Assembly: GCA_026397505.1 (NCBI GenBank)
Contig: JAPLUR010000086.1
Span: 1-46,209, forward strand
Length of the DNA: 46,209 bases
Direction: 5' to 3'
Source: Candidatus Zixiibacteriota bacterium
GTDB lineage: Bacteria; Zixibacteria; MSB-5A5; GN15; PGXB01
A program made the position numbers and the translations under genes. The notes beneath the pieces were generated by a model. It had not been told where the DNA came from and made no database searches. It saw only the letters and a program-made list of their open reading frames with translations. Shown piece by piece: positions 25,914-34,801 of this stretch (position 1 is its first letter; every line of letters starts with the position of its first letter).

Positions 25914-27377
25914 ATGAAATTGCCCAAAACGCTGGGGGGATTGAAAAGCTCCGGATATATCTCCCACTCCACCAGGGATGAATTGCGCAAGAATCTCCTG
26001 ACCTCGATAAAATCGGGGAAAAAACGTTTTCCCGGAATAATCGGCTACGACCGAACCGTCCTGCCGCAGCTGGAGAATGCCGTTCTTTCCAAACATGATT
26101 TTATCCTCCTTGGCTTGCGGGGACAGGCCAAGACCAGAATTCTCCGCCAGCTGGTGGAGCTTTTGGATGATTACCTTCCAATTATCAAGGGGAGCAAATT
26201 GAACGAAAATCCGTTTGCCCCCATCTCCGAGCGGTATAAGAAGCTGGCGGCCGAGGCCGGCGATGAGCTGGAAATCGAATGGCTGCATCGCAGCGAACGG
26301 TATCATGAGAAACTGGCCACGCCCGATGTATCGGTGGCCGACCTCATTGGTGATATCGACCCGATCAAGGCGGTACGCGAAAAGCTCGACCTCTCCGATG
26401 AGGAGGCGATTCACTGGGGCATAATCCCCCGCACCAATCGCGGCATTTTCGCCATCAACGAACTTCCCGACCTGCAACCCCGTATCCAGGTTTCGCTCCT
26501 CAATATTCTCGAGGAGAATGACCTTCAGATCCGCGGCTTCCCGATAAGGGTGCCGCTTGATATGCTTCTGGTATTTACCGCCAACCCGGAGGATTACACC
26601 AATCGCGGCAATATTATCACCCCCCTCAAAGACCGGATCGCCTCGCAGATAAATACCCATTACCCGAATACTCTTGAAGAAGCCAAGTCGATCACCCGTC
26701 AGGAGGCCTGGGTCGACCGTGGCTCCAAAATATTCATTCCCGAAATCATTCGGGATATCATCGAGCAAATCTCTTTCGAGGCCCGCGCCAGCGAATATGT
26801 CGACCAGTCTTCAGGGGTATCGGCCCGGCTCTCCATTTCCGCTTATGAAAACCTCATTTCCAATATCGAGCGGCGAGCGGCGCTTAATAACGACCACGAT
26901 CATATTCCCCGTATCTGCGACCTCTTCTCGGTCATATCATCCATTGCCGGAAAAGTGGAACTGGTTTACGAGGGAGAACTGGAGGGGCCGGCCATTCTGG
27001 CCGTGAACCTTATCGGCGAGGCGATTAAAACCACCTTCGCCCGATATTTCCCCGCGCCGCGCAGGGAGAAAGTTAATCTCGATGCCCGGCCCGATGAGGA
27101 AAATATCTATGAGCCGGTCATCGACTTCTTCTCGACCGGAAAGCGATTGGAAATCTCCGATGAGATACCGTACGATGAATATAAGCGCCGCCTTTCGCAG
27201 ATAGTCGGACTGGAAAAAATCGCCGAACGATTTTTCCCGTCCAAGGATCCGCGCGAGATTTATCTGGCTATGGAACTGATTCTCGAGGGATTGCACCGTT
27301 CCAATATCATCGCCAAAGAATCGCCTGACAACCGTTTCATCTATGCCGATATGATCGAAAATATTCTGAGGAGTTAG
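25914..27377 (+). CDS. AAA+ ATPase of the magnesium-chelatase/MoxR type
   Basis: The 487-residue product is a BchI-like AAA+ protein. The P-loop region is LLGLRGQAKTRILRQL (residues about 65-80), a variant Walker A with Arg-Gly-Gln. RGIFAINELPDLQPRIQVSLL is the Walker B region, where a Glu follows Asn, and LVFTANPEDYTNRGNIITPL is the sensor 1 segment with the usual TANPED. It is followed directly (no gap) by a VWA-domain gene. Such pairs act as metal-chelatase or protein-remodelling machines with the VWA partner as adaptor. No porphyrin or cobalamin genes are nearby, so a chelatase role is not supported by context. Confidence 0.88.
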   Translation: MKLPKTLGGLKSSGYISHSTRDELRKNLLTSIKSGKKRFPGIIGYDRTVLPQLENAVLSKHDFILLGLRGQAKTRILRQLVELLDDYLPIIKGSKLNENPFAPISERYKKLAAEAGDELEIEWLHRSERYHEKLATPDVSVADLIGDIDPIKAVREKLDLSDEEAIHWGIIPRTNRGIFAINELPDLQPRIQVSLLNILEENDLQIRGFPIRVPLDMLLVFTANPEDYTNRGNIITPLKDRIASQINTHYPNTLEEAKSITRQEAWVDRGSKIFIPEIIRDIIEQISFEARASEYVDQSSGVSARLSISAYENLISNIERRAALNNDHDHIPRICDLFSVISSIAGKVELVYEGELEGPAILAVNLIGEAIKTTFARYFPAPRREKVNLDARPDEENIYEPVIDFFSTGKRLEISDEIPYDEYKRRLSQIVGLEKIAERFFPSKDPREIYLAMELILEGLHRSNIIAKESPDNRFIYADMIENILRS

Positions 27378-28469
27378 ATGCGGTTTATATATTCCGGATG
27401 GAATGATTCTCTTTTCCAGAAGATCAAGAACATGAAAGATCTTCTGGCGATTTTCAACTATCTCCTTCTGCAGGTGAACGGCAATGTCGAAATGGCCCTG
27501 AAACTGATGGAAAAACTGCAGCAGATGGGGTACCTCCCCGAGGATTTCGACCTTGAGGAATTCAAGAAAGAGCTCCTCAACAGCAAAATTATCGCCATGC
27601 AGAGAGACGGCGCTTCCCTGACACGTAAAGGCGAGCGGGGGTTGCGCAAAGATGCTTTTGACCGGATATTCGAGAAGCTCAAAGCTTCCGGTATCGGCAA
27701 TCATCCTGCGCCGCTCGGCGGCGGATATTCCGAGGAGATCTTGCCCGAGAAGAAGCCGTTCGATTTCGGTGATGACTTTCTCAACATCGACTTGCGCGGC
27801 TCGCTGCTCAACACCATCTCCCGCACCGGCTCGCTGGGGATGGAAATGCATGAGGACGATCTGGAAGTATTCGATACTTCGAAAACCACAAACTGTTCCA
27901 CTGTCATCCTGATTGATATTTCCCACTCGATGATACTCTACGGCGAGGATCGTATCACCCCCGCCAAGCAGGTGGCGATGGCTTTCACGGAATTAATTCT
28001 GACCAAATTCCCCAAGGATAGTCTCAACATCGTTCTCTTTGGCGACAATGCACACGAAATACAAATAAAGGATCTGCCTTATATCGGGGTCGGGCCGTAC
28101 CATACCAACACCAAAGCCGGTCTTCAGATGGCCCGGCAGATTCTTCTCCGCAAGAAATCCCCCAACAAGCAGATTTTCATGATCACCGACGGCAAACCAT
28201 CGATGATTGTCAAAAGGAACGGCCGCCCCTACAAGAATCCGATCGGTCTCGACCCGATGATTGTCAATCGCACCCTCGATGAGGCGGTCATTTGCCGCAA
28301 GAAAAAAATTACTATCACTACCTTTATGATTACCGATGACCCCTACCTGCAGGAGTTTGTGCGCAAATTGACCGAATTAAACCGCGGCCGCGCATATTTC
28401 GCCTCCGCCGATAATCTCGGCGATTACTTATTCTGGGATTTCATGAGCCATCGCCGCAAGGGGCGGTAA
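27378..28469 (+). CDS. VWA-domain protein, partner of the AAA+ ATPase
   Basis: The 363-residue product has a von Willebrand factor A domain in its C-terminal half. The MIDAS motif DISHSM lies at residues about 180-185 (STVILIDISHSMILYG), with the later Thr and Asp-Gly residues in MITDGKPS. The N-terminal half is helical and includes a predicted substrate- or ATPase-binding region. The start directly follows the TAG of the AAA+ gene, so the two are translationally coupled. The pair matches MoxR-VWA and BchI-BchD-like systems that insert metals or remodel proteins. The substrate is unknown. Confidence 0.88.
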   Translation: MRFIYSGWNDSLFQKIKNMKDLLAIFNYLLLQVNGNVEMALKLMEKLQQMGYLPEDFDLEEFKKELLNSKIIAMQRDGASLTRKGERGLRKDAFDRIFEKLKASGIGNHPAPLGGGYSEEILPEKKPFDFGDDFLNIDLRGSLLNTISRTGSLGMEMHEDDLEVFDTSKTTNCSTVILIDISHSMILYGEDRITPAKQVAMAFTELILTKFPKDSLNIVLFGDNAHEIQIKDLPYIGVGPYHTNTKAGLQMARQILLRKKSPNKQIFMITDGKPSMIVKRNGRPYKNPIGLDPMIVNRTLDEAVICRKKKITITTFMITDDPYLQEFVRKLTELNRGRAYFASADNLGDYLFWDFMSHRRKGR

Positions 28470-28534
28470 GTCATTCCTGTCCAGCACGGTGGCTGAGTTA
28501 CAGCATCTGATTTAAGAAAAAATTCAACCATTCC

Positions 28535-28562
28535 TTGACAAATTTTGTATAAGAAATATATT
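28535..28562 (+). promoter_or_regulatory. Promoter of the arsR1-arsP-arsG operon
   Basis: TTGACA (28535-28540), a 16-bp spacer and TATATT (28557-28562), about 95 bp before the arsR1 start. Confidence 0.75.
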
Positions 28563-28567
28563 GGCCA

Positions 28568-28585
28568 ATTGGTAAAATGACCAAT
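28568..28585. promoter_or_regulatory. Operator-like palindrome at the arsR1 start site
   Basis: The perfect inverted repeat ATTGGT-N6-ACCAAT lies just after the -10, at the expected transcription start. This fits a self-regulating ArsR/SmtB repressor. Confidence 0.6.
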
Positions 28586-28658
28586 GGTTTTGGAAAATAC
28601 CGCTCAGGTTTTGCCCGCCTGGCCGGGCAGGCCCGATAAATTGAAGAAGGAGTAGAGA

Positions 28659-28979
28659 TTGGATATTAAAACCCAGGCGCGGCTGGAAGCCCGCGCTGAA
28701 ATCATAAAAGCGATGGCCCACCCGACCCGCCTTTTCATCATCGAGGAGCTTACCCGAAATGAGCGATGTGTCAACGAACTGACCGAAAAAATCGGCGCCG
28801 ATGTTTCTACTGTCTCAAAACATTTGTCGGTCCTCAAGACTGCTGGAATCGTCCGCGATGAGAAACGGGGAGCGCAAGTCTATTACAGTCTGAAAGTCCC
28901 CTGTATCCTGAACTTCTTCGGCTGTGTCGAGTCGGTTTTGAAAACCTCCGCCGAGGAACGATCGGCATTGGTAAAATGA
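28659..28979 (+). CDS. arsR: ArsR/SmtB-family metalloregulator (arsR1)
   Basis: The 106-residue winged-helix protein starts at TTG with AAGGAG upstream. The fold is recognisable from MAHPTRLFIIEELTRNERCV, KIGADVSTVSKHLSVLKTAGIV (recognition helix) and the wing RGAQVYYSL. Possible metalloid ligands are the Cys in ERCVNEL and the two in VPCILNFFGCVE; the CVC pair typical of As(III) sensors is absent, so the ligand set differs from arsR2. It heads the operon with the permease, thioredoxin, DGC, ArsF and ArsG genes. Confidence 0.88.
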   Translation: MDIKTQARLEARAEIIKAMAHPTRLFIIEELTRNERCVNELTEKIGADVSTVSKHLSVLKTAGIVRDEKRGAQVYYSLKVPCILNFFGCVESVLKTSAEERSALVK

Positions 28980-29072
28980 TAGGCAGGATTCAAACGACTG
29001 TCATGGCAAATTTCTCGTCCACAATTGCCATGATAAGCAAAATGTTCTCAGCAAGATAAGGGAAGCATAAAT

Positions 29073-30371
29073 ATGGAATGGAAAAGAGAATGGAAACCGT
29101 TGACAATAATTATCGCCCTCTTTTTGGTTTGCTTCTATCTGCCGGTCGGCTCTATCCGCTTTGATAATGCGATAAAGGAAGCACTTTATCTGACCAAATG
29201 GTACGCCCGGGAGCATGTGCTCCTCTGTTTGATACCGGCTTTTTTTATCGCCGGGGCGATTTCGGTCTTTGTCAGTCAGGCCTCGGTCATGAAATACCTC
29301 GGTGCCAAAGCCAATAAGGTTCTGGCGTACGGGGTGGCCTCGGTTTCCGGAACCATTCTGGCGGTCTGCTCCTGCACGGTACTTCCCCTCTTTGCCGGCA
29401 TATATAAGATGGGCGCCGGCCTGGGGCCGGCCACTGCCTTTCTCTATTCCGGCCCGGCTATTAATGTGCTGGCGATAGTTCTTACGGCCCGTGTGTTGGG
29501 GCTTGAAATCGGCATTGCCCGCGCGGTCGGCGCGATTTCATTCAGTATTATCATTGGCCTTCTGATGCACTTCATATTTCGTAAAGAGGAGGCGCAAAGA
29601 GTCAATAATCAGACAGCGCTGCCGCCGGATATAAAATCCCGCGCGCTCTGGAGAACCGCCGTCTATTTTGCCCTGCTGGTCGGAATTCTGGTTTTCGCCA
29701 ACTGGGGCAAAGGAGAATTGCAGACCGGGCTGTACTATATGGTCTATAACATCAAATGGATAATAACAGCGGTACTTGCTCTGATTCTTGGGCTGGTCCT
29801 GATTGTCTGGTTTAAATTGCACTGGTGGAAAGTGCTTCTTACGGTTGCTCCTGCGGCTATTCTGGCGATAATATTTCGGGATCAGCCGATGATACCATTT
29901 GCGGCCGCGGTAATCGGGCTTTCGGTTATCACTTCCACTTCGCAGGGAGAAAGCCGCGACTGGTTTGATGCCACCTGGGGGTACACCAAACAGATCATGC
30001 CGCTGCTTCTTATCGGCGTTCTTCTCTCCGGCGCCTTTCTGGGGCGTCCCGGTCAAGAGGGTCTGATACCCTCCTCATGGATTAGTGCATCGGTCGGCGG
30101 AAATTCGGTCTGGGCCAATTTCTTTGCCTCGATAGTCGGGGCTTTTATGTATTTCGCAACCCTTACCGAAGTGCCGATTCTACAGGGATTGATCGGCAGC
30201 GGTATGGGGAAAGGGCCGGCGCTGGCGCTTCTTCTGGCCGGGCCGGCACTCTCGCTTCCGAGCATGCTTGTCCTGCGAAGCATTATGGGAACAAAAAAGA
30301 CCGTGGTTTATGTGGTTATTGTCGTTATTATGGCGACCATTACCGGATTACTTTATGGCGCTATTTTTTAG
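29073..30371 (+). CDS. ArsP-like permease (DUF318 family)
   Basis: The 432-residue membrane protein has about ten helices. CSCTVLPLFAGIYKMGAGLG near residue 100 carries the conserved Cys-rich core of the ArsP/DUF318 permeases, and FLYSGPAINVLAIVLTARVL follows. Related proteins export trivalent organoarsenicals such as methylarsenite; others are annotated only as permeases. The next gene is a small thioredoxin-like protein, the usual partner of DUF318 permeases. Given the arsR, arsF, arsG and acr3 neighbours, metalloid export is the most likely role. Confidence 0.85.
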   Translation: MEWKREWKPLTIIIALFLVCFYLPVGSIRFDNAIKEALYLTKWYAREHVLLCLIPAFFIAGAISVFVSQASVMKYLGAKANKVLAYGVASVSGTILAVCSCTVLPLFAGIYKMGAGLGPATAFLYSGPAINVLAIVLTARVLGLEIGIARAVGAISFSIIIGLLMHFIFRKEEAQRVNNQTALPPDIKSRALWRTAVYFALLVGILVFANWGKGELQTGLYYMVYNIKWIITAVLALILGLVLIVWFKLHWWKVLLTVAPAAILAIIFRDQPMIPFAAAVIGLSVITSTSQGESRDWFDATWGYTKQIMPLLLIGVLLSGAFLGRPGQEGLIPSSWISASVGGNSVWANFFASIVGAFMYFATLTEVPILQGLIGSGMGKGPALALLLAGPALSLPSMLVLRSIMGTKKTVVYVVIVVIMATITGLLYGAIF

Positions 30372-30384
30372 GAGGATATAGGTT

Positions 30385-30618
30385 ATGAAAAAGCTGCAAA
30401 TTTTGGGGACAGGCTGCCCCAAATGCAAAAAACTGGCCGAGGCCACTGAAGAGGCCGCCTGGGCGCTGGGAATAGAATATCAACTCGAGAAGGTCACCGA
30501 CATCAATGATATTATGGCCTTTGGCGTGATGATGACACCGGCGCTGGTAGTGGACGGCGTGGTCAAAGTGACAGGCAAGGTCCCAAGTGTTGAGGAAATT
30601 AAGAAACTGCTTGCCTGA
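30385..30618 (+). CDS. Small thioredoxin/glutaredoxin-like protein
   Basis: The 77-residue product has the redox motif TGCPKCKK at residues 9-16, a cis-Pro region (MMTPALVVDG) and a final helix (VPSVEEIKKLL), matching the TM0996/MTH895 family of mini-thioredoxins. AGGAGG lies upstream. Such proteins typically sit beside DUF318 permeases. It may reduce or shuttle the metalloid before export. The partner is inferred from position only. Confidence 0.88.
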   Translation: MKKLQILGTGCPKCKKLAEATEEAAWALGIEYQLEKVTDINDIMAFGVMMTPALVVDGVVKVTGKVPSVEEIKKLLA

Positions 30619-30650
30619 GTGCAGAACGATTGATAAGGAGAATAAGCGCT

Positions 30651-31046
30651 ATGAACGAAGAAAAGCCCTGCGCCTGCAGTATTTCGCCAAAATTGATATT
30701 TGCCTGTTCCGGAGCAGCCGACACGGGTGAGATCGCCGACCTGGCCGCGCGCAAACTGACCCGCGATAAGATCGGGACGATGTATTGCCTGGCAGGTATT
30801 GGTGGGAGAATAAGCGGCATAATGAAATCAACTCAGTCGGCCGCCGGCCTTGTGGCTATTGATGGGTGTCCGCTGGACTGCGCCGCCCATACTCTCGACC
30901 AGGCCGGTTTCAATAATTTCAAGCATATCAGAATAACTGATCTGGGGATGATTAAAGGAAAAACCCCGGTCACCGACGATAATGTCGGGCGCGTATATCA
31001 TGAAGTCTCAGAGATTTTAAAAACTATCAGCGAAGGAGTAAAATAA
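30651..31046 (+). CDS. DGC-domain putative zinc-binding protein
   Basis: The 131-residue product starts at ATG 30651 (AAGGAG upstream). It has CACSISPKLIFACSGAADTG near the N-terminus and IDGCPLDCA in the middle, the DGC motif of PF08859 proteins predicted to bind zinc through cysteines. Homologues are common in metal and arsenic clusters next to thioredoxins. The actual metal is unknown. The stop is 2 bp before arsF, so the two are co-transcribed. Confidence 0.85.
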   Translation: MNEEKPCACSISPKLIFACSGAADTGEIADLAARKLTRDKIGTMYCLAGIGGRISGIMKSTQSAAGLVAIDGCPLDCAAHTLDQAGFNNFKHIRITDLGMIKGKTPVTDDNVGRVYHEVSEILKTISEGVK

Positions 31047-31048
31047 GA

Positions 31049-31552
31049 ATGAAACGCAGCTTGATTGTTCTACCAATTTTACTATTGGCTATCGCGCTGA
31101 CCGCTATGACTGGCGCCGATTCCAGCCGTACGGCCGGAATCCCGAAACTTGAGGGGAAACCGGTCGTGCCCGCGGCGGCAACCTCGGATTCATCAAAAGC
31201 TTCCGTGCCGTCGGTGCACCAGGTATTGGCATACTATTTCCATGGAATCCGCCGCTGCTCGAATTGCATTAAGATTGAGTCTTATACCAAGGAGGCCATT
31301 GACAGCGCTTATGGCGCGGCTCTCAAAGACAGCAGTCTTGTCTGGCGAGTGGTTAATACTGATGAGGAGGCCAACAATCATTTTCTCAATGATTATCAAT
31401 TGTACACCAAGTCGGTAGTTCTGGTCGATATGCATGACGGCAAACAGGCACGCTGGAAAAATCTGGAAAAGGTCTGGGAGCATCTTGGCGATAAAGAGGC
31501 CTTTAAGAAATATATCCGTGACGAGGTCGCTCTTTTCATGAAAGTCGATTGA
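31049..31552 (+). CDS. arsF: ArsF-like secreted protein (nitroaryl arsenical reduction)
   Basis: The 167-residue product has a signal peptide (1-23) and the family motif YYFHGIRRCSNCIKIE near residue 70, a CxxC redox pair after RR. The remainder resembles a thioredoxin-like fold (SVVLVDMHDGKQARWKNLEKVW). In Shewanella, arsEFG was reported to reduce and export nitroaromatic arsenicals such as roxarsone; whether that substrate applies here is unknown. It overlaps arsG by one base (TGATG). Confidence 0.8.
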   Translation: MKRSLIVLPILLLAIALTAMTGADSSRTAGIPKLEGKPVVPAAATSDSSKASVPSVHQVLAYYFHGIRRCSNCIKIESYTKEAIDSAYGAALKDSSLVWRVVNTDEEANNHFLNDYQLYTKSVVLVDMHDGKQARWKNLEKVWEHLGDKEAFKKYIRDEVALFMKVD

Positions 31553-32244
31553 TGGATTCAATCCTGATTGCATCAGTTTCGGCTCTCTGGCTGGGAATAT
31601 TGACTTCCATTTCCCCCTGTCCGCTGGCCACCAATATCGCCGCCATATCATTTATCGGGCGGCAGGTCGGCAGAACGGGCCGCATTCTCTTTTCCGGCCT
31701 GGCTTATACACTGGGAAGGATGCTGGCCTATTTGGTTCTGGGGGTCATTATCACGGCGGGGTTGCTGTCCATTCCCGGTCTTTCCAATTTCCTGCAGCGG
31801 TATCTGAATATCATACTTGGCCCGCTCTTAATAATTGTCGGGGTATTTCTTCTTGATATCATTCGCTTCGGCGGTTTCGGAGTGTCATCCGGTGAAAAAG
31901 CCCGAAAATGGGCGGAAAAGGGAGGCGTCTTTGGCGCCGGTTTCATAGGCTTCGTCTTTGCCTTATCCTTATGCCCCGTTTCCGCTGCCCTGTTTTTTGG
32001 AAGCCTTATTCCTCTGGCAGTACAACATAATTCAAAAATTCTGTTACCGTCACTTTATGGAATCGGAACCGGCCTGCCGGTAATCGTCTTCGCTTTCCTT
32101 CTGGCGTTCGGAGCGCAGACAGTCGGAAAGGCTTTCCACAAATTGAGCCATATCGAAAAATGGGTCCGACGTATCACGGGTGTGACTTTCATAATCGTGG
32201 GAATTTATTATTCTCTGATATATATCTTTGGTCTGCCAATATAG
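31552..32244 (+). CDS. arsG: ArsG-like membrane efflux protein
   Basis: The 230-residue protein has about six membrane helices. TSISPCPLATNIAAISFIGR at the N-terminus and ALSLCPVSAALFFGSLIPLA in the middle are the paired SPCPLA/LCPVSA signatures of the ArsG branch of the DsbD/CcdA-like superfamily. These proteins are thought to export aromatic arsenicals or pass electrons across the membrane. The start overlaps the arsF stop. There is no separate arsE; the small thioredoxin at 30385 may fill that place. Confidence 0.85.
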   Translation: MDSILIASVSALWLGILTSISPCPLATNIAAISFIGRQVGRTGRILFSGLAYTLGRMLAYLVLGVIITAGLLSIPGLSNFLQRYLNIILGPLLIIVGVFLLDIIRFGGFGVSSGEKARKWAEKGGVFGAGFIGFVFALSLCPVSAALFFGSLIPLAVQHNSKILLPSLYGIGTGLPVIVFAFLLAFGAQTVGKAFHKLSHIEKWVRRITGVTFIIVGIYYSLIYIFGLPI

Positions 32245-32355
32245 AAGCAAACCCCTAACGCTATGGTCTGCTTGTTTTTACATTACCTCCTGACAGTCGT
32301 CGCCAAGGCCTATTCCGCCGCCGGCAAGGAAAGAGCAAGAATTGCTAAATATCGC

Positions 32356-32384
32356 TTGACAGCCTGCCGATATACTCTTATATT
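32356..32384 (+). promoter_or_regulatory. Promoter of acr3-arsR2
   Basis: TTGACA (32356-32361), a 17-bp spacer and TATATT (32379-32384), about 80 bp before the acr3 ATG. Confidence 0.8.
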
Positions 32385-32399
32385 CGCATAAGCGGATAT
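32380..32399. promoter_or_regulatory. ArsR operator overlapping the acr3 -10
   Basis: ATATTCGC-ATAA-GCGGATAT is a near-perfect inverted repeat (one mismatch per arm) overlapping the -10 element. It is the expected site for arsR2, encoded in the same unit. Confidence 0.7.
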
Positions 32400-32465
32400 G
32401 TAAAGTAGTCGTCTATAAAAGTAGCATTTTGTAATTATAGCATATTGTATGGGGAGACACCGGGG

Positions 32466-33539
32466 ATGACACAACAAATGAAACAGAGACTTTCATTTTT
32501 GGATCGTTACCTTACCCTTTGGATCTTTTTGGGGATGGCTGTCGGGGTTGGCATGGGGTACCTTATCCCCGATATTCCTTCATTCTGGAATCGATTCAAC
32601 GTCGGTACCACCAATATCCCCATTGCGATCGGATTGATACTTATGATGTATCCGCCTCTGGCCAAAGTGCGCTATGAGGAAATGGGGCGGGTGTTCCGGG
32701 ATTTCAAAATTCTGGGTTTGAGCCTGATTCAGAACTGGGTCATCGGGCCGATCCTGATGTTCTTTCTGGCCATAATATTCCTTCCCGCCTACCCCGAGTA
32801 TATGGTCGGACTGATCATGATCGGGCTGGCACGATGTATCGCCATGGTGATTGTTTGGAACGATCTCGCCTCGGGTGATCCGGAGTACGCCGCCGGGCTG
32901 GTCGCTTTCAATTCCATTTTCCAGATTCTCTTATATTCCGTTTTCGCCTGGATATTCGTTACAAAATTGCCGCCACTTTTCGGCCTTTCGGGAGCGTTGG
33001 TTCAGGTGACTATCGGGCAGATCGCCAAGAGTGTCTTTATCTATCTGGGGATTCCGTTTTTGGCCGGTATTATCACTCGATTCGCGCTTATAAATCTGAA
33101 AAACAAAGAGTGGTATCATCAAAAATTCATTCCGAAGATTTCACCGATCACATTGCTCGCCCTTCTCTTTACGATCATTGTCATGTTTTCCCTTAAGGGT
33201 GAGCATATTGTCAAGATTCCAATGGATGTCGTCCGCATTGCCATACCGCTATTAATCTATTTCATTCTAATGTTTCTTGTGAGTTTCTACTTAAGCAAGA
33301 AAGCAGGCGCCGATTATGGCCGGACAACCACATTGTCCTTTACGGCGGCGTCTAATAATTTCGAATTGGCTATTGCGGTGGCGGTGGCGGTTTTCGGCAT
33401 TCACTCGGGGGTTGCCTTTGCGGCGGTTATCGGGCCGCTGGTGGAAGTGCCGGTGATGATTGGTCTGGTCAATGTCGCCCTTTATTTCCGCCGCCGATAC
33501 TTCATGGTTGCGGGAGTCGCGACACAGGAGACAAACTGA
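32466..33539 (+). CDS. acr3: ACR3-family arsenite efflux permease
   Basis: From ATG 32466 (GGGGAG about 9 nt upstream) the product has about 357 residues and some ten membrane helices. Its blocks [29 protein letters not shown] and [17 protein letters not shown] match ACR3/Arr3 arsenite exporters; the Cys in GLARCIAM corresponds to the conserved cysteine of the family. It exports As(III) as arsenite using the membrane potential. Its stop overlaps the arsR2 start (TGATG), so the regulator is translated with it. Confidence 0.93.
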   Translation: MTQQMKQRLSFLDRYLTLWIFLGMAVGVGMGYLIPDIPSFWNRFNVGTTNIPIAIGLILMMYPPLAKVRYEEMGRVFRDFKILGLSLIQNWVIGPILMFFLAIIFLPAYPEYMVGLIMIGLARCIAMVIVWNDLASGDPEYAAGLVAFNSIFQILLYSVFAWIFVTKLPPLFGLSGALVQVTIGQIAKSVFIYLGIPFLAGIITRFALINLKNKEWYHQKFIPKISPITLLALLFTIIVMFSLKGEHIVKIPMDVVRIAIPLLIYFILMFLVSFYLSKKAGADYGRTTTLSFTAASNNFELAIAVAVAVFGIHSGVAFAAVIGPLVEVPVMIGLVNVALYFRRRYFMVAGVATQETN

Positions 33540-33865
33540 TGACAATCGAGCTATTCAAGGGTTTGGCCGAGCCAATCCGATTGCGAATCGCTATCCTGCT
33601 TCTGGATCAGGAATTATGTGTCTGTGATCTTATGGCGGTTCTGAAGTTGCCGCAATCGACGGTGTCCCGGCATATGTCGCGTATGAAAGCATTGGGACTC
33701 GTGATTGATCGTCGCAATGGCAAATGGGTCCATTATCGACTTGACAACTCGCCCCTGGTCAATGAACTGCGAAGCTTTTTAAGACGGAATTACGCCGGTT
33801 TCAATCCATATCGCAATGATTTGAAAATGCTCAAGAAATACATGGCGACCAGTAAGTGTGCATGA
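33539..33865 (+). CDS. arsR: ArsR-family arsenite-responsive repressor (arsR2)
   Basis: The 108-residue winged-helix repressor has the As(III)-binding signature ELCVCDLMAVL, in which the CVC pair is the classic arsenite sensor, and the recognition helix KLPQSTVSRHMSRMKALGLV. It overlaps the acr3 stop by one base. A palindrome over the acr3 -10 (32380-32399) is its likely operator. Regulator after transporter in one operon is typical for autoregulated arsenite efflux. Confidence 0.92.
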   Translation: MTIELFKGLAEPIRLRIAILLLDQELCVCDLMAVLKLPQSTVSRHMSRMKALGLVIDRRNGKWVHYRLDNSPLVNELRSFLRRNYAGFNPYRNDLKMLKKYMATSKCA

Positions 33866-34036
33866 ACTACTGCTGTTTTCATCGAACTGATTAATGACGG
33901 TGATAACATGAGCAAAGGCAAAATATATATGCTCTATGACGTCAGTTGAGAAATAGATTACTTATCCTTATTACTTGCTGAAGAGAGAAAAGCAGAAAAT
34001 ATAGTATTCCAAAATAATTTTCGATTGGAGGTAATG

Positions 34037-34789
34037 ATGTTACGGAAGGTTAGCGTCAGTGCAATTATCATCATTCTTGCGGCCGTCATGGCCTTTGCCT
34101 CCGTGCAGCAGGAGATGGAGTCCGCCGCCGGTGCGGGCAAGGCGGCATTTATTCTAATGTATGACCAGACGGCCATGCAGGTTGAGCAGGCCCGCGAGCT
34201 TATCGCCAACGCAATGGCCAGAGTCCCCGGTTCAGTGAAAATCGAATTTGACCGCAGCGACCCGGCCAATATTGATTTTGTGTCCAAATATGGACTGTCC
34301 GGAGCGCCGGTCCCTCTAATTCTGGTCACCTCCTCGACGGGGATAATCACGGGCGGTCTGATCGCACAGCAAGGGACGGTGGACCAGTTGGTCAAGATGA
34401 TTCCCTCACCCAAGAAAGCAGAAATTATTAAGGCTCTTTCGACGGGGAATGCTGTTTTTATAACAGCTTACCGTAAGAGCATGAATACGGTCGAAACGGT
34501 CAACAGCGCCTGCGCCATGGCTTGCCAGCAAATGGCCGGGAAATCGGTGCAAGTAAAAGTGAATATGGATGATCCGGCGGAAGCAGGCTTTTTGACCGAA
34601 ATGAAAGTTAATATGACTTCCGCCGAACCGGTGACTTTAGTAGCCAATGCTCAGGGTCAGATTGCCGGTATGTATACCGGTGCGATGCAGGTGGCTGACT
34701 TAGTTACGGCTGCCAAAAAGAAGATCGGCGGCTGCTGTCCATCGACCGTTGCCAAGCCCGATGCCTCCTGTGCGCCGGCCAAGAAATAG
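34037..34789 (+). CDS. Secreted Cys-rich protein of unknown function
   Basis: About 250 residues from ATG 34037 (GGAGG 5 nt upstream). A signal peptide ends at AFASVQ. Two similar halves can be seen: GKAAFILMYDQTAMQVEQAR near residue 30 and NAVFITAYRKSMNTVETVNS near 145, each followed by a strand-helix pattern with GAPVPLILV and AEPVTLVAN, like two degenerate thioredoxin folds. The second half has SACAMACQQ, and the C-terminus ends in GGCCPSTVAKPDASCAPAKK with four Cys, a possible metal or metalloid site. It lies 13 bp before an ABC permease gene. A periplasmic binding or redox partner of that transporter is a reasonable guess. Confidence 0.7.
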   Translation: MLRKVSVSAIIIILAAVMAFASVQQEMESAAGAGKAAFILMYDQTAMQVEQARELIANAMARVPGSVKIEFDRSDPANIDFVSKYGLSGAPVPLILVTSSTGIITGGLIAQQGTVDQLVKMIPSPKKAEIIKALSTGNAVFITAYRKSMNTVETVNSACAMACQQMAGKSVQVKVNMDDPAEAGFLTEMKVNMTSAEPVTLVANAQGQIAGMYTGAMQVADLVTAAKKKIGGCCPSTVAKPDASCAPAKK

Positions 34790-34801
34790 GAAAGTCGGAT
34801 A

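Noticed and set aside
24930-26768. Methyltransferase frame extended to 612 residues
   Set aside because: The upstream 348 codons are antisense to the AAA+ gene. The real start (25724) has a ribosome-binding site and a promoter just upstream.
33908-33958. Tiny frame with TGA (MSKGKIYMLYDVS then TGA) as another selenoprotein
   Set aside because: The frame is very short, has no family match and no Cys-like motif around the TGA.
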